A stretch of DNA of 64,000 bases from Nyssa sinensis (GCA_008638375.1 CM018048.1:1823142-1887141); one strand, 5' to 3'. Counted from the first letter of the stretch, positions 46,222-59,591 are shown. Numbers and translations: made by a program. The notes: generated by a model from the letters alone, not told the origin.

Positions 46222-47896
46222 CTTAAAGCTGAAAATATATGACATGTATGTATAAGCAGGGTGACGATTGAAAAACATGGCTTGATGTTGATGGGGCTTC
46301 CTGAATCCTAACAGAAATTTTTTTCCAGCTTTCAGAGTAGAAAATTTGGAGTCGTCCATAAATATATGTTGGAAGATTCAAAGATATTTGAAGTGATTTT
46401 GTGTGGTGGCAAGAAATGGCCCCAACAAGTTTTATTATACTTTTGGATCGAATCTCTGAATCGCCACCAGGACGTTGAAGTTTGATCATATTCTCTTCAA
46501 AGTTCAAACAAACACGTCTCTGTTTTGTATGTTGTTATCCAACCTATATACCAAGATTCTTATTCTTCTGTGGTCAATAAAATGCACCGATTGATGCATG
46601 CATGCATGAAAATGCAACTCCTTAACCTTATATTGGCCGTAGGACTCTAGGGTCTCAACTTGTTAATTTTCAATGGGGCGGTATATTCCTATCCTATCAA
46701 GATCTTACCGCAACTAGTCAAAAATGGCACCGAAAACAAGACATTTTTTCAAACTTATATTAAGCAATTTGGTTTTGTCTTAGCAACATGTATAGTCACG
46801 AAAGGAGCCGCGACCAGGCTTCTTTACGACCACATTGAATCAGCTATGATAGCCACCCCCTATCAGATATTTTTCCCTTCTCAATTTGGGAAAAAGAGCA
46901 AAGACTTAGGCTTACATTTTTAAAAATAAATTTTTAATTTTAAAATACGAGATACATGTTTGACAAGTTATTTATTTTAATTTTTTTTAAAATTTAAATT
47001 TTCATATTCAAATGTATTTTTTTAATTTTTAAAAAATTAATTACAAAATTTTTAAAAATATTTTTTAAAAATTATATCTAATCATTATTCAAGCGCAGCC
47101 TTATATTTATACTTTTGCTCATTTATGATAAGTTTTTGGATGAATTAGATGAATAAATTAGGCCAATTAAATTTATACCATCTTACATATTATCAACTTT
47201 TGAGAAGACAAAAAAATTATTTTTAGTTGCATAGGCTGCCTAGCATAAAGCCATTGCCATTTACCTAAAAATTTCTTGTTCATTTACTAGTCTTTGTGGC
47301 CATAATGACTATATATATATATGTATGTATATAAGCAAGATGTTACTTTCTCTGTCTCTAAAAAGCGAAATATCCTGTCCAAACAACATGATGTTATAAA
47401 TTAGGTGCATAAACTTGATCCATGAAATAACTTCTCATAATGATAAAAAAACCCTACAGCCCAAACAATTACCTCTTCACTCCATATTTAGTTTTCATTC
47501 GATCACGCCAATAATTTTATCGCTCACATTGTAAAAGAACCAAGGCACAATGCCATAGCTATGCGTCCCCCATCAGCATATACAAAGAAGATGGGTGAAA
47601 ACAAAGAATGGCATCCATGGGTTCAAATTCTAGAAAGGCCTACAGTGAATGGGAATGGATACAGTTGACATCTGTGGTCATGAGATCAAATTGCAATCAG
47701 AAACCCAATAGGATACTTGTAGCCATCCGGAGCATTTAGGATTGGGCTAAAGCAGGACACTCATGAAAGATCCCCGAGGAAACTTCTCATAGCTTCAGTC
47801 CATCATATTGTAGCTGCTGGCATATGGAATAATACTCTAGGTTTCAGGCCTTGCAACAAAGCTTAGGGAAGGGAACCTTCTTTTGCTACCATCTGC
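46222..47896. other. Spacer, no gene identified
   Basis: An 87-codon plus ORF (46660-46923) has no recognisable motif. 46920-47100 is AT-rich with (T)AAAAATT words. 47340-47896 has more balanced composition and could be the 3' UTR of the putative minus-strand exons that end at 47897. Confidence 0.3.
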
Positions 47897-48686
47897 TTAA
47901 GAGCCATGCGATTCAACTGCTGCTAAAATGTATCTGCTCCACATGGACCCTGCAACATCCTTGACTGATTAGCGAGCAGTGTAAATATGGATCAACAACT
48001 ACGAATAACAGAGTGGGTAATAAGTATCTGGGTACTCATTTAAGACTCCCAAAAGTCAGAGAGTAAAACAACAATGGTAAATTACTGGAAAAAAAACCAA
48101 GGACAATGGAAATATTTTTCTGTAATTGATGCTTCCTTCGCATGTCAAAAGATAATATTGATAATGAGATCAATCAGAACCTTGCGTAACATAATCCAAA
48201 GGTAAGTAGCTCGACAAAATGTTTATATGATTTGGTGCATGATTATGAAAGCAACCCATCTTTAAGTCATCATTGTACTCTAAGAGAGCACCTTTCCAAA
48301 TGGCCATCAATATCTAGACGTGTTAATTATATACCAGGGAAAACAGAGAAAACAACATGGCAGTCCTATGTAGGACCTTGATTGTGGATCTAATCACTGA
48401 AAAATTCATTAGTTGAAAGAAGTAATAAAAAAAGGTTTTGTATATCTACAACCTATATACTTCCCTTGCACGGATGTGGACCAATCAACTAATTTCAATG
48501 TTGTTATGGTTCACTCTCAGAATGAAACTCTGCAACACCAATCCTTAATATACACGAGCAACTAAAAGAACCACATTGAACGTATGTTCATCTTATAACT
48601 ATAGAGCAAATCAAAACTCCAGCAAGCTAACCTCCATAACAGGCTGCCCGCATTGGACAAGACCATCCGCTAGCCTTGAAATTTTC
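47897..48686 (-). CDS. Two putative 3'-terminal exons of an unknown gene (partial)
   Basis: Minus strand: a 55-nt exon 48686-48632 (acceptor ATGAG, donor GTTAGC) and a last exon 47949-47897 (acceptor TTGCAG). The join is in phase and open to TAA, giving ENFKASGWSCPMRAACYGG and SMWSRYILAAVESHGS. The Cys- and Trp-containing peptide does not look like translated noise, and the sequence is less AT-rich than its surroundings. I cannot name the protein, and no upstream exon could be tied to it; 49347-51060 upstream is a LINE relic. It may be a truncated gene or a chance chain. Confidence 0.3.
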
Positions 48687-49346
48687 CTCATCAACACCAT
48701 TACACCAATAAAGAACAATATGAAAAACTGCTATTACTCCATTAAATATCCGTTGATTTAACAGTTTATAGTTCTAATACCATGAAAGATAGCCAAGTGG
48801 CAGCCAAATATAATTTGTAAGTAAGTGGTCCACAAGATATGTGATGGTGGGTGGTTTCCAAGGACTATGTGATAATTCTGTTGAATAATCTCGTATTTGA
48901 AAATAATGCATAGTAGTAAAATAGCCTTTGGACCTTTAGTTTCAGTTCTTTCGTTGTAGCTGTACTCTTCCAAGTTTCAAAGACAAGAATTCATCTACTC
49001 GTGCTCCTAGTCAAGTAAGTATTTAATTCTTGTTTATATGAGTATGAATACATTTACAAAAGTTCTCATATATACCTGCTTAAATATTTATATTTTTAGC
49101 CAAACAATCTTCTTTCTCACACGCACAACCCATAACTCTAAAATATGAGTGTGCAACCACATTTTTTTTTTTTGTTTTTCTTAATGATAGACTGCTTAAC
49201 TCTTAACATATGAGCTATATACTCCTTGGTAGCCAGATAAGGCGAGCGTCTCTATCACCAAATCAATGACAATGGCATGGACTAATCAATAGGGCTATGG
49301 AATAACACTCTTCCAAAGACACTTGAAATACATTAATAAGTGAATG
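48687..49346. other. Spacer, no gene assigned
   Basis: It holds AT-rich sequence and a T run at 49163-49173. A minus-strand open stretch, EEYSYNERTETKG, near 48920-48960 could be another exon of the gene ending at 47897, but no clear splice sites support it. Confidence 0.25.
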
Positions 49347-51060
49347 CTTTCAGCAGATGATTAAGGGGTTTGGATTGGAGGATGCAAGGGGGAATAGGAT
49401 AGAGATTTCTCATCTTCTATTAGTGGAAGACAAGATAATCTTTTGCGAGGCAGAAGAGAGGCAGTTGAGATACTTGAGATGTGTCATGGTTTGCTTTGAG
49501 GCGGTTTCTAGTTTGAGGTTTAATTTGAACAAGAGTGAGATTATTCTAGTGGGCAATGTCCATTGGGTGGAGGCGTTATCTTGGGGCTTTGGTTGTAGGG
49601 TCGGTTCCTTTCCTACCACCTACTTGGGTTTGCCATTAGGAGATTCAACAAAAGCAGTGGGGGTATGGGATCTGATAGTTGAGCTGTTTTAAAGGAGGTT
49701 GGCGGGTTGGAAATGATAATATCTCTCTAAAGGTGACAAAGTAACCTTGATTAAGAGTACCTTGGCTAAATTACCCACATACTATATGTCAATTCTTCAA
49801 ATGCCTTTGGCGATAGAGAAGAAGCTAAATAAGATTCAACGGGACTTCTTATGGGGCGGCAAGGGAGAGGAGAAGGAACTTCATTTGGTTAGGTGGGACA
49901 TAGCCAGGCTCCCAATTGAAGGGGGTGGTTCAGGTGTGAAAGACTTGAGGATATTCAATAAATCTCTTCCTGGGAAGTGGATTTGAAGATTCCCGGTGGA
50001 GAACTAGACCTTGCGGAGAGCTGTTATTGTCTCCAAATATGGGAGTGAGGGGAGAGGGTGGTTTTCTAACGAGGTGGTGGAGCCTTATGGGTGTGGTGGG
50101 TGGAAGGCCATCCAAAAGGGGTGGAGGACTTATGGAGTTATGTTCGGTTTGAAGTGCGGAATGGAACAAGGTTGAGATTTTAGGAGGATTTATGGTGTGG
50201 AGAGTCTTCTTTTAAGGGGAGATACCCTTCTTGTTTAACATTACAGTGGAACAAAAATGGTGCTACAATGGAATGGATGCCCCGACTTAGGGGAAACTTT
50301 CATGATTGGAAGATGGAAGATGTGATAATATAATGGAGTCGGTGCACTACTCCAAGGTAGTTGGAGTTGTGGAGGACAGGGTGGTGTGGATACGGAGCAA
50401 AGATAAGAAGTTCATTATTAAGTCTTTTTAGAAGAAGTTGGTGAATAATAAAGAAGAAACCTTCGCATGGAAAATCATTTGGAAGTCACGGGTCCCTAGT
50501 AAAGTGGCTTTTTTTGCATATGTGGCATCCAAGGGAGCTATAGTGGCAAGGGACAATCTTATACAAAAAGGATATCATCTTCCTAGCCGGTATTGTTTGT
50601 GTAAGAATGTGAAGGAGATGGTAAATCATCTTCTCATTCATTGTGAAATGGCAAGGGAAGCATGGTTTTTTTTTTTTCCTCTATGTTTGGATGTTGTTGG
50701 GCATTGTCGGCCTCTTTAAAGGAAGTCTTAATGGGTTAGAGCTGCCACGGGGTAAGGAGAGACCTAAGAATTGCATTGAAAATGGCCCTTTGTGCGTCAT
50801 TTGGAGCTTATGGAGACAGAGGAATGCATGAATTTTTGAAGAGCTTCCCCCCTTGGCCCTTAAAAGGACAATGTTTTAAAATTACTTTTCTTTTGTTGTA
50901 AAGAAACTAAGCAAATGTACCTAGTTTTAGCATAGACTTTTAGGCATTAATTTTTGTAGCCATTCCCCGTTTTGTAATTATGGGTTTGCCCTTCTCGGGT
51001 GCCTTTTTATTTATATACATGCCCATCTTTTACAGACAACTTTTACCGATAAAAAAAATG
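49347..51060 (+). mobile_element. 5'-truncated L1-type LINE relic (RT C-terminal half and zf-RVT)
   Basis: From 49357, blocks read IEISHLLLVEDKIIFCEAEE (RT motif with the FADD box replaced by LVED), SSLRFNLNKSEI, TTYLGLPLG, then IKSTLAKLPTYYMSILQMP, FLWGG, KELHLVRWD and GGSGVKDL. Later come WKIIWKSRVPSKVAFFAYVA, LIQKGYHLPSRYCLC and VNHLLIHCEMAREAW (zf-RVT). Stops and frameshifts separate the blocks. The copy ends in GATAAAAAAAATG near 51060. The catalytic aspartates are lost, so it is inactive. Confidence 0.85.
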
Positions 51061-52959
51061 TGTTTCATTATAAATGAAAATTTGTTTGTGTGTTAAAAAA
51101 GACATGACTTAACTCATTGGAGCCCTCAGAAGCATGGATTTAAATAATGGTAGTTACGTATTGATTTTTTAACCCTAATATATTGATTTAGGCTGATATA
51201 CCGGCAAGATAAAAATTCACAACCGTATCAACTGATACCGTTATGTATGATACAACTATTTTGAGTTTTTTGTTTTTGTTTTATTTTTATAGAATCCATA
51301 TGATCCAAATTTTTATAAGATGTAAATACAAGAGAGATACCTAACAAATTATTTCAAACAAGTAAAATAAATTATCAAAAAATTGGGGCCATTTTGACCT
51401 TGGAAAAGACCTTTTATTCTATAATTAATTACACTAAATTGATTTTCATATTTATAATTATTTTTGCTATTATTTGTATTAGTTATTGCAATGTTATTCA
51501 AATCAAATCATATTTTCTTATTAGTTTAATTTTTAAAAATATCATATAAAAATAGTAAAACATCCTTATAGGTGTTAGTGATAGAAAACTATCTTTCTAA
51601 GTGTTTGAAAATTTAAACCTAATAGTAAAATTTAAAATGTTAAAAATTATTATCAAAATATGTGTATCAATGACTTTTAAGAGGTTTGTTAGTATTTGAA
51701 AAAAATTGACAGTCGCGATTTCCTATTCCTACTACGGATGACTCGATACTCCCGATACCGTTACACTACGACCGCGATCACGTCGTATTTCGCGACTGCG
51801 ATTTAAATCCATGATTGGAAGTTTATTAGGTTGTCATTCCCTTCTAATATGGTGAGAGGTGAAGAGATTCAAACTTGAGCGGAGACTCGAAGCTGAGAAT
51901 GTGGGAGTGAGGCACAGACTGATTATGATGTTGGCCCAACAACTTATTAGCTTTAGGGCAACGTCCTATATAGTGTTTTCTCCCTTATAAATGGCTATTG
52001 AAAGTTGGTCACTCTTTAGGTATTTATTCACCATTGCAAAGGTAAAAGACCCTAGAAACTTCGTTGACTCTATCATAAACATTGATTTTGCTACAATTTT
52101 TACTGAACTTCTATTTCTACTCCTACTTTTATAAAATTACACTCCTACACATTAGTCCTTAATATATAACCTTAAATTTTGTAGTTCTCTCTCCAAATTT
52201 CTGACTTAGAATTAATCCCTTCTTTGATTTACTAAAACTACAACATTAGCAAACAACATACTTAAATTATCAAGATTATAGACTTCTGGAATTATATATC
52301 TACCTATAACATAAGCAAAACTTTCTGACTCTGTATCCTCAACAATGAGCAATAAACTACCAAACACACTTTTCAGCTTGAACTCACAACTTAGCGACAC
52401 TCTTTCAACTCAACTAAAGTCAACAAAGCCTTACCATTCTCTCAGTTAGACACATTATCATATCTTTTTAACTCCCATTACTAAAGTTAATTTTGACCGC
52501 CCTCGCCACTTGTAGCATCATGACCCTCAATATTTAACCATGTTGCTCTTACTTACTAGTACATATCATTTTTAATTCTATCTTTTCTTGTCTTACTACA
52601 CATCCCTCTCAACATCCTCATTTCCGACTAGGATGCTCTTCACACTATATATATATATATATATATTGGGTAAGTTTCTTAACTCATATAACACCTTTAA
52701 AATCCTTAAATTATTTATCGTTTTAGAGAATCTGATGGGTAGTAAGAAAGACAAACGATGAGTTTCTATTAGTGGGAGGAAGAGTTGGGATTCTTGCCAA
52801 AAAATCTAACTCATAGATTGCATGGAAGATACAAATGAGTAGTAGGAATATTGTAAGAAGTGAAAGGTGCAGGAGAGGGTGTCCTTGCTTTCTATGATAT
52901 TAATATAGATCAAATACATTCCTTTCTAATTGAGATAATTTTTATGTGCTTTGGATACT
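51061..52959. other. AT-rich spacer, no gene seen
   Basis: A small TA tract lies at 52647-52666. 51180-51800 contains GATACCG/CGGTATC-type words (51193, 51234, 51756) that hint at an old inverted-end repeat. No coding motif is visible. Confidence 0.3.
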
Positions 52960-53258
52960 ATATGCACTATTTGAGGAATCAAAAGGAACAGATTGGGCGG
53001 TACCTGCGCCGAGGCCGATGCAGAGGCCCTCTCTGTACGGACAATTAAGGCGAAGAATCTGCAGAATTAAGGGATGGCACCGAGCATTTGCATTCGGGTC
53101 TCGAGGGTGTCGACGGGGAACATTGTCACGTGCTCAATCATACCGGCGACACAGCCGGGTAACATGCATTCCCAGAATCGTCGAGAGGAGGTCTCACCAC
53201 CGGATGTGGGCGCGGCAGAGGTGTCCATTCCGGTTAGTAGACTCAGAATGGGTTTCAT
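52960..53258 (-). pseudogene. Mitochondrial carrier (mitoferrin-like) relic
   Basis: Minus strand starts near 53258 and reads GMDTSAAPTSGGETSSRRFW, then ECMLPGCVAGMIEHVTMFPV and DTLETRMQMLGAI, matching the N-terminus and first carrier signature of plant mitoferrins (usual PVDTLKTRMQ). After frame changes the phrase YREGLCIGLGAGTAQSVPF resembles the next block (YRGIGAMGLGAGPAHAV). Lys is replaced by Glu in the signature and stops break the frame. Only about 100 of roughly 320-330 codons remain, with no introns visible in this piece. It abuts the direct repeat that begins at 53333. Confidence 0.65.
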
Positions 53259-53332
53259 TATTATGGTTTAAGCCGTTCAAGGAAGAAAAAGGGGCTTTTC
53301 TCACTTCGGTTAGTAGACAGGGAACTCCGTTG

Positions 53333-54105
53333 GGTGTCAAGATTTTAATCTCATGATAGCATCTAAGAAGGCGTTCTTGGAATGTAGGTTTTGCTCATCC
53401 TATGTCTCGTACATTGGTTTAGGTATAATTTTAAAATTGAAAGTAAGTGGTTGGAATCAAACTATAAGTTAACCCAAATTTTGAACTAATATATCTATAA
53501 TTCTAAAACCTTAATTCTATACTTAGCATCAATAAGTCACATGCATGACTCTAGCTCAAGCTATTTTTTGACCCATTTCTTTATTATGTTGATGTGACTT
53601 AAATTATTATTCACTAAGTAAGGAATGCAAAATTTAGTACACAAAATTTGGAATATTTATTATTATTGTGCAAAATATGTTCTAAGTATTTTTAATTATT
53701 AGATTGTAAATATTTTTAAGTAATGAATTTGATCATAATTTTGCACATATTAATTTGTAGAGTAGGGCCATTTGTATAACATCTCGATCCGATTATCGAA
53801 AATTAAGTCACTAATTTAATATTAGAGACTTTACGAAGTAAAATGAAACTATGAAAGATTAAACTTAGATAATAAAGACTATAATGGATATAAAAGTAGA
53901 TGAGAAGAAAGATAAAAACAAAGCAAAAGGAGAAAAAGGGATAAAATAGGTCAAATGCTAAACAAGACATGAAGAAAAAAAAAATTAAAAAATAAGGCTA
54001 AAAGTGTTGGCCAAGGGATTTGATCCCAAGACCAAAAGGTGGGAGAGATTTATACCAAAAAGTACACCAGCTTGGCTACAACACATTTGTTTCATATATG
54101 TCATA

Positions 54106-54146
<41 letters not shown>

Positions 54147-55006
54147 TGCAAGAAGAACAAAAGTGTGTGTGTGTGCATGTGTGTACGGTTAGAGAGAAAA
54201 ATAGAGAGAGGGTGAGAAGGAAGAAGAAGAAGAAAAAGAAGAAGGAGAAATGCAGAAAATGGAAACTTGAGGCAGGCTCCAAGAGACTTCAAGAAGCTCA
54301 GAACTGAGCCAAGCAGAGAGAGGGAAGCCCATTGTTCAAGGTAAAATCTAAATCATCTAAACTTTTCTCTCTAGAAGACATTACAAAAATCTAATGTTTA
54401 GCATGTTTAGAGCACATGCATGTCACTAATTGTGATATACTAGGATTTTGGGAGGGAAAAGGGAGACCCAAGAGGGCTAAGACAGCCACCCCACACTAGA
54501 TCCGTCATTAATGACCACCTTGAAGTTCGGTCTGAATCGACCTAAGAAAAATAGGTTCATGTCACTTAGGATGAAAACTAGGTGTCCCAAGGGTCTTAAA
54601 ACACCAAGCCCCTTTGAAAATATACCTAAAATGAAGGAATAGGACTGAGTCATAGGTTACGGTCTTGAAATCAAACACCTTCAATCGAACACCCAACTTG
54701 ATTTTAGGAACGGAATAAGTAACCTTAGGACTGTGTGGTCACAACAAGCCAAGAACCATGGATTTTCATAGAAAAATAAGCATGAACCAGCCCATTATTC
54801 AAAACGACAATGAAGCTTTAAAATCTCTGAAACTAGGGCTACAATGTCGGGGATGATGGGGGAAGATGATGAATAGTTTGGGTATGGTCAGGTCGGGTCG
54901 GTTCCGGACCTGCCCAGTCACAAATATGATTTAAGTGGAACGACACCGTTTAGGGTTGAATTTTAATTTAAAAGGGGGATTGGGTCTGTTTGGCAATGGG
55001 GATAGT
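53333..55006 (+). repeat. Large direct repeat, copy 1 (gypsy-type LTR sequence)
   Basis: It matches 55566-57362 almost throughout, from TGTCAAGATTTT(A/C)ATCTCATG to TTGGCAATGGGGATAG. An LTR-like start TGTATAACATCTCGATCC lies at 53773. It contains an antisense tRNA-like module (54015-54078), (TA)n (54109-54142), a GT run, a GA/GAA tract (54192-54250) and AG|GTAAAA at 54341. Compared with copy 2 it lacks about 120 bases between GAAGCTT and TAAAATCTCT near 54818. Confidence 0.85.
54015..54078 (-). other. tRNA-like Pol III A/B-box module in LTR (copy 2 of 4)
   Basis: On minus, TAGCCAAGCTGG (A-box-like) and GGGATCAAATCCC (a good B-box, GATCAAATC) are about 51 nt apart, the best match of the four modules. 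Confidence 0.5.
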
Positions 55007-55565
55007 AAATTATTTATTTACTTATTAAATCGGACATGATAAATATATTTAAATTTAATTTTTTTAATACATCGGTTGAGGAGAAAGATTATTTTAAATG
55101 TTCGTGCCATAAAATTCGAATTTTAATTTATTGTTTAATAAAAAAATTTAGCTATCTCATCTCAATATATTTTTATTTTAAATCTATTTTATTTATATTA
55201 CAAATCAACCTCCTAACAAATTTTTAACTAAACTAATAATGAATAACTTGTTCCAATGACTTGGAAGAAGACTCTCTTAAGTGTCAATGAGACTGGTTGA
55301 CTCAGCGGGCTAACTTGGGATGGGCTTACTTGGGAATGAAGTTGGGCTTAAGATTTCGAAGTTCATTATGTACCCCGATTAGCACAACTTTCATCGATCT
55401 CTTAGTGATACAAGATTGAAACTTGTTAAGAAAATTTAGTATCTACATATCGCATGCACGTATCACATTCTTGTATAAAATACATCTACAAATTCTTTTG
55501 TGAATTTCCACCCCCGAGAGTGTCCAAAGAAATGCTCCTATAGTAGATGTTTGAACCATTGACCT
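55007..55565. other. Spacer between the two direct repeats
   Basis: It is AT-rich to about 55240, then less so, with no match in the second repeat. No coding motif and no PBS or PPT was seen, so the two repeats are not obviously LTRs of one element. Confidence 0.4.
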
Positions 55566-57362
55566 TGGGGTGTCAAGATTTTCATCTCATGATAGCATCT
55601 AAGAAGGCCTTCTTGGAATGTAGGTTTTGCTCATCCTATGCCTTTTACATTGGTTTAGGTATAATCTTAAAATTGAAAGTAAGTGGTTGGAATCAAATGT
55701 AAGTTAACCCAAATTTTGAACTAATATATCTCTAATTCTAAAACCTTAATTCTATACTTAGCATCATTAAGTCACATGCATGACTCTAGCTCAAGCTATT
55801 TTTTGACCCATTTCTTTATTATGTTGATGTGACTTAAATTATTATTCACTAAGTAAGGAATGCAAAATTTAGTTCACAAAATTTGGAATATTTATTATTA
55901 TTGTGCAAAGTATGTTCTAAGTATTTTTAAATATTAGATTGTAAATATTTTTAAGTAATGAATTTGATCATAATTTTGCACATATTAATTTGTAGAGTAG
56001 GGCCATTTGTATAACATCTCGATCCGATTATCGAAAATTAAGTCACTAATTTAATATTAGAGACTTTACGAAGTAAAATGAAACTATGAAAGATTAAACT
56101 CAGATAATAAAGACTATAATGGATATACAAGTAGATGAGAAGAAAGATAAAAACAAAGCAAAAGGGAAAAAGGGATAAAATAGGCCAAATGCTAAACAAG
56201 ACATAAAGAAAAAAAAATTAAAAAAGAAGGCCAAAAGTGTTGGCCAAGGGATTTGATCCCAAGACCAAAAGGTGGGAGAGATTTATACCAAAAAGTACAC
56301 CTGCTTGGCTACAACACATTTGTTTCATATATGTCATACGATATATGTATATATATATATATATATGCGTACAAGAAGAACAGAAGTGTGTGTGTGCATG
56401 TGTGTGTACGGTTAGAGAGAAAAATAGAGAGAGAGTGAGAAGGAAGAAGAAGAAGAAGAAGAAGAAGAAGAAGGAGAAATAAAGAAAAGGGAAACTTGAG
56501 GCAAGCTCCAAGAGACTTCAAGAAGCTCAAAACTGAGCAAAGCAGAGAGAGGGAGCTCATTGTTCAAGGTAAAACCTAAATCATCTAAACTTCTCTCTCT
56601 AGAAGACATTACAAAAATCTAATGTTTAGCATGTTTAGAGCACATGCATGTCACTAATTGTGATATACTAGGATTTTGGAAGGGAAAAGGGAGACCCAAG
56701 AAGGCTAAGACAGCCACCCTACACTAGATCTGCCATTAACGACCACCTTGAATGTGGGTCTGAATCAACTTAAGAAAAATAGGTTCATGTCACTTAAGAT
56801 GAAAACTAGATGTCCCAAGGGTCTCAAAACACCACGCCCCTTTGAGAATAGACCTAAAATGAAGGAATAAGACCGAGTCACAGGTTACGGTCTTGAAATC
56901 AAACACCTTCAATCGAACACCCAACTTGATTTTAGGAGCGGAATAAGTAACCTTAGGATCGTGCGGTCACAACAAGCCAAGAACCATGGATTTTCATAAA
57001 AAAAATAAGCATGAACTAGCCCATTATTCAAAACGACAATGAAGCTTCAATAAGGCTCTTGAGCTCTATCCAATCCTTGAAACCAACACCAAACTCTACA
57101 TTGATGTTCCAAAAACACTTTGGGGTGAAAAACAAAGAGAGTCGGTGCTTGAAAACTCACAAAATAGAGATTTAAAATCTCTAAAACTAGGGCTACAGTG
57201 TCAGGGATGATGGGGGAAGATGATGAATAGTTTGGGTCGGGTCAGGTCGGGTCGGTTAAGGACCCGCCTAGTCGCAAATATGGTTTAAGTGGAACGGCAC
57301 CGTTTAGGGTTGAATTTTAATTTAAAAGGGGGATTGGGTTTGTTTGGCAATGGGGATAGGAA
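55566..57362 (+). repeat. Large direct repeat, copy 2 (gypsy-type LTR sequence)
   Basis: It is the partner of 53333-55006, offset 2,235 bases, with few substitutions. The LTR-like start is at 56008, antisense tRNA-like module at 56248-56311, (TA)n at 56347-56366, GA/GAA tract 56412-56480, and AG|GTAAAA at 56569. The extra block, about 57051-57172 (TAAGGCTCTTGAGCTC onward), is absent from copy 1. Confidence 0.85.
56248..56311 (-). other. tRNA-like Pol III A/B-box module in LTR (copy 3 of 4)
   Basis: This is the duplicate of the 54015-54078 module: A-box-like TAGCCAAGCAGG and B-box-like GGGATCAAATCCC on minus. Confidence 0.45.
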
Positions 57363-59153
57363 ATTGATTTAATAACCTAAGGCGGAATAGGGATATCCTA
57401 TTCTAGTTTTGCCTCTCTATCCACTGTTTGGCCCAAGAAAAATCAAGAAAAGAAAAGGGAGCCGCAATTCCCCAGTTTCAATTCCCAGACCTCGAGCATA
57501 GTAAACCCTAAAATCAAGCACTTGACCACCATGCCACCATGGCACATGTAATATAATATTAACATAATAAATATATAATATAAAATTAAATAAATTAAAT
57601 TATTATAAATTATCTCGTTACCTAAATAAAATAAAATGGGAGTGTATTTTAATTATTTTGGACATTCTAGACCCAATGAAGGGGTCCGTTTTACGAGATG
57701 AGACTTCAAAAAATTAAGACACATAAAGTATAAAATTATCATTTACCCCTAATGATACTTGGGGTCAATTAAATATAAAAGGTAGTCTAACTTGGCTATT
57801 TTGGACGATTCAGACTTAATGGTAAGGTCCATTTTAACAAACGAAATACCAAAAAATATGACACGTAAAAGAGTGAAATTTCAAAAATGTCCCTCAGCTC
57901 AATGAAGCTATTAGAAGGGGAAATATAAAAATCCCTGAGATGGTAAGTTAACTATGTAACACTTCAAAGACGTAAGTAATAAGACCTTGAATTATGTCTT
58001 AGGTTTGTGAACTGATTTGAAGGCAAACCATGGACTACCAAGCATGGAGGAAAGAAGTAGAAAAAAGGAAGATAAGGATCGCCAAGAAGGGGGAGGTCTT
58101 TAGCTAGAACCCATTCATTTACAGGGCCCCATCGTCCCAATGGGTCAATTGATGAGAGAAAGGGCCGTTCAAAGGTTGGCTAAAAAATAGGAAAGTGTGG
58201 GCGACAACTTCCAGGAATTCAAGTTGCCTAAAGGTCAGGAATGTAACAGTAGCCTCCAAACAGATGAAAAATATGAAACAACGAATGAGGTAATACCCAT
58301 TACGTCCCGAGCATTAAGTTAGCCGTAAAATGAATTTAGAAAAAGAATGCGGGAACTAACCTTAAGTCTAAAACTATAAAAATAATAAATAGCCAATATG
58401 CCTTAGTTATATTCTAATACGTAGTTATGTGTATTTGACTTACAATATAGGAACCACAGACAAAAGAAAGGGGATTAGCATAGCTGACTGAAAGTTTGAG
58501 GTGAGTAATCTTACATTTTAAATTAGTGGTATTTTATCTTCTATCTAACAAATGTTGAATTTGTTTTGGTGAGTAATCTTATATCCCGAATCAATGGTAT
58601 TTTATCTTTTATGGTTGTTTAAAATACTTAATCTGTTTTGTGAGTAATCCCGTACCCTAGATCAATGCTTTTATCTCCTGTTGAAAAATGTCTAAGTATT
58701 TTATATCTGCTCAAATGTTTATTTGCAATTTGTGAAATATCCGAGAATTATGATTTTCATGTCTAGATTTTGAAATGACATTCATGTATATTGATCTAAA
58801 AAATATCTGTAAACCATGGCACCCCTTTAATGAGAAAAATGATTTACGTGATCTAATTTGACTACTCAACTTGAATCATGTGTTTTGAATTCAATCATGT
58901 GTCTGTTCAGAGGCTTACCCATGCGGCGCACCGACTCTTAATGAGACTTACCCACATGGCTCTCTGACTCAATTCTTGTGTCTACACGAGATTTACCCAT
59001 GTGACACTCTGACTCTTGATAAGACTTACCCACATGGTGCTCTGACTCATTATGGATTTCCTGTATGAGATTTATCTATGTGGCGCTTCGAATCTTGATG
59101 AGACTTATCCACGTAGTGCTCCAACTCATTATATGAATTTTCAATGTGTGTAA
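57363..59153. other. Gypsy-LTR-like sequence without genes, with 58.9-59.1 kb repeat array
   Basis: 57470-57545 holds a fifth, weaker tRNA-like module (minus TGGCATGGTGG and GGGAATTGAAAC). TGTAACACTTCAAAGACG at 57954 resembles an LTR start. GAGTAATCTTA/GAGTAATCCC phrases recur at 58503, 58571 and 58641. 58915-59130 is a degenerate array of GAGACTTACCCACATGGNGC units (about six, spacing 35-65 bases). Confidence 0.45.
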
Positions 59154-59557
59154 TGTAATACCTCGAACTTATTTTATCGATTAATTAATGTAATGATATC
59201 TTTTTTGAAATTTAATGCGTTAATTTAATCGACTTAGTTAGATTTTAATACTACAAAAATTTGAATTAGTAAACCACGAAGATTATAATGAAATAGATAC
59301 AACGCGAAGCTTAGAATATCGAGGCCAACCCGGGTAGGGAACTACTAAAAGAAAACCGCTTCGTAAAAAGAGAGATAAAAAGTAAAAAGCTAAAATATGT
59401 ATTTCCAATAGCCAAACAAGCCTTAAGGCAAAAACATGGCAAAAATATCAAAAATGCAATGGATGGGTTTTGAACCATTGACCAAATCCAGTGAAGCATT
59501 TAAGTCCCAAAAAATAACCATTTGAGCTACCAACTATTTTGTGATATATATTACATA

Positions 59558-59591
<34 letters not shown>

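Noticed and set aside
46660..46923. 87-codon plus ORF
   Set aside because: Composition is somewhat protein-like but there are no motifs, neighbours or splice sites to support it.
54004..56609. Several 60-100 codon ORFs with poly-Ile/Tyr and poly-Ser/Leu
   Set aside because: Low-complexity translation of (TA)n and (GAA)n tracts in the duplicated LTR sequence.
53333..57362. The two direct repeats as 5' and 3' LTRs of one element
   Set aside because: Similarity starts about 440 bases before the LTR-like TG start and the 560-bp spacer has no PBS, PPT or coding domain.
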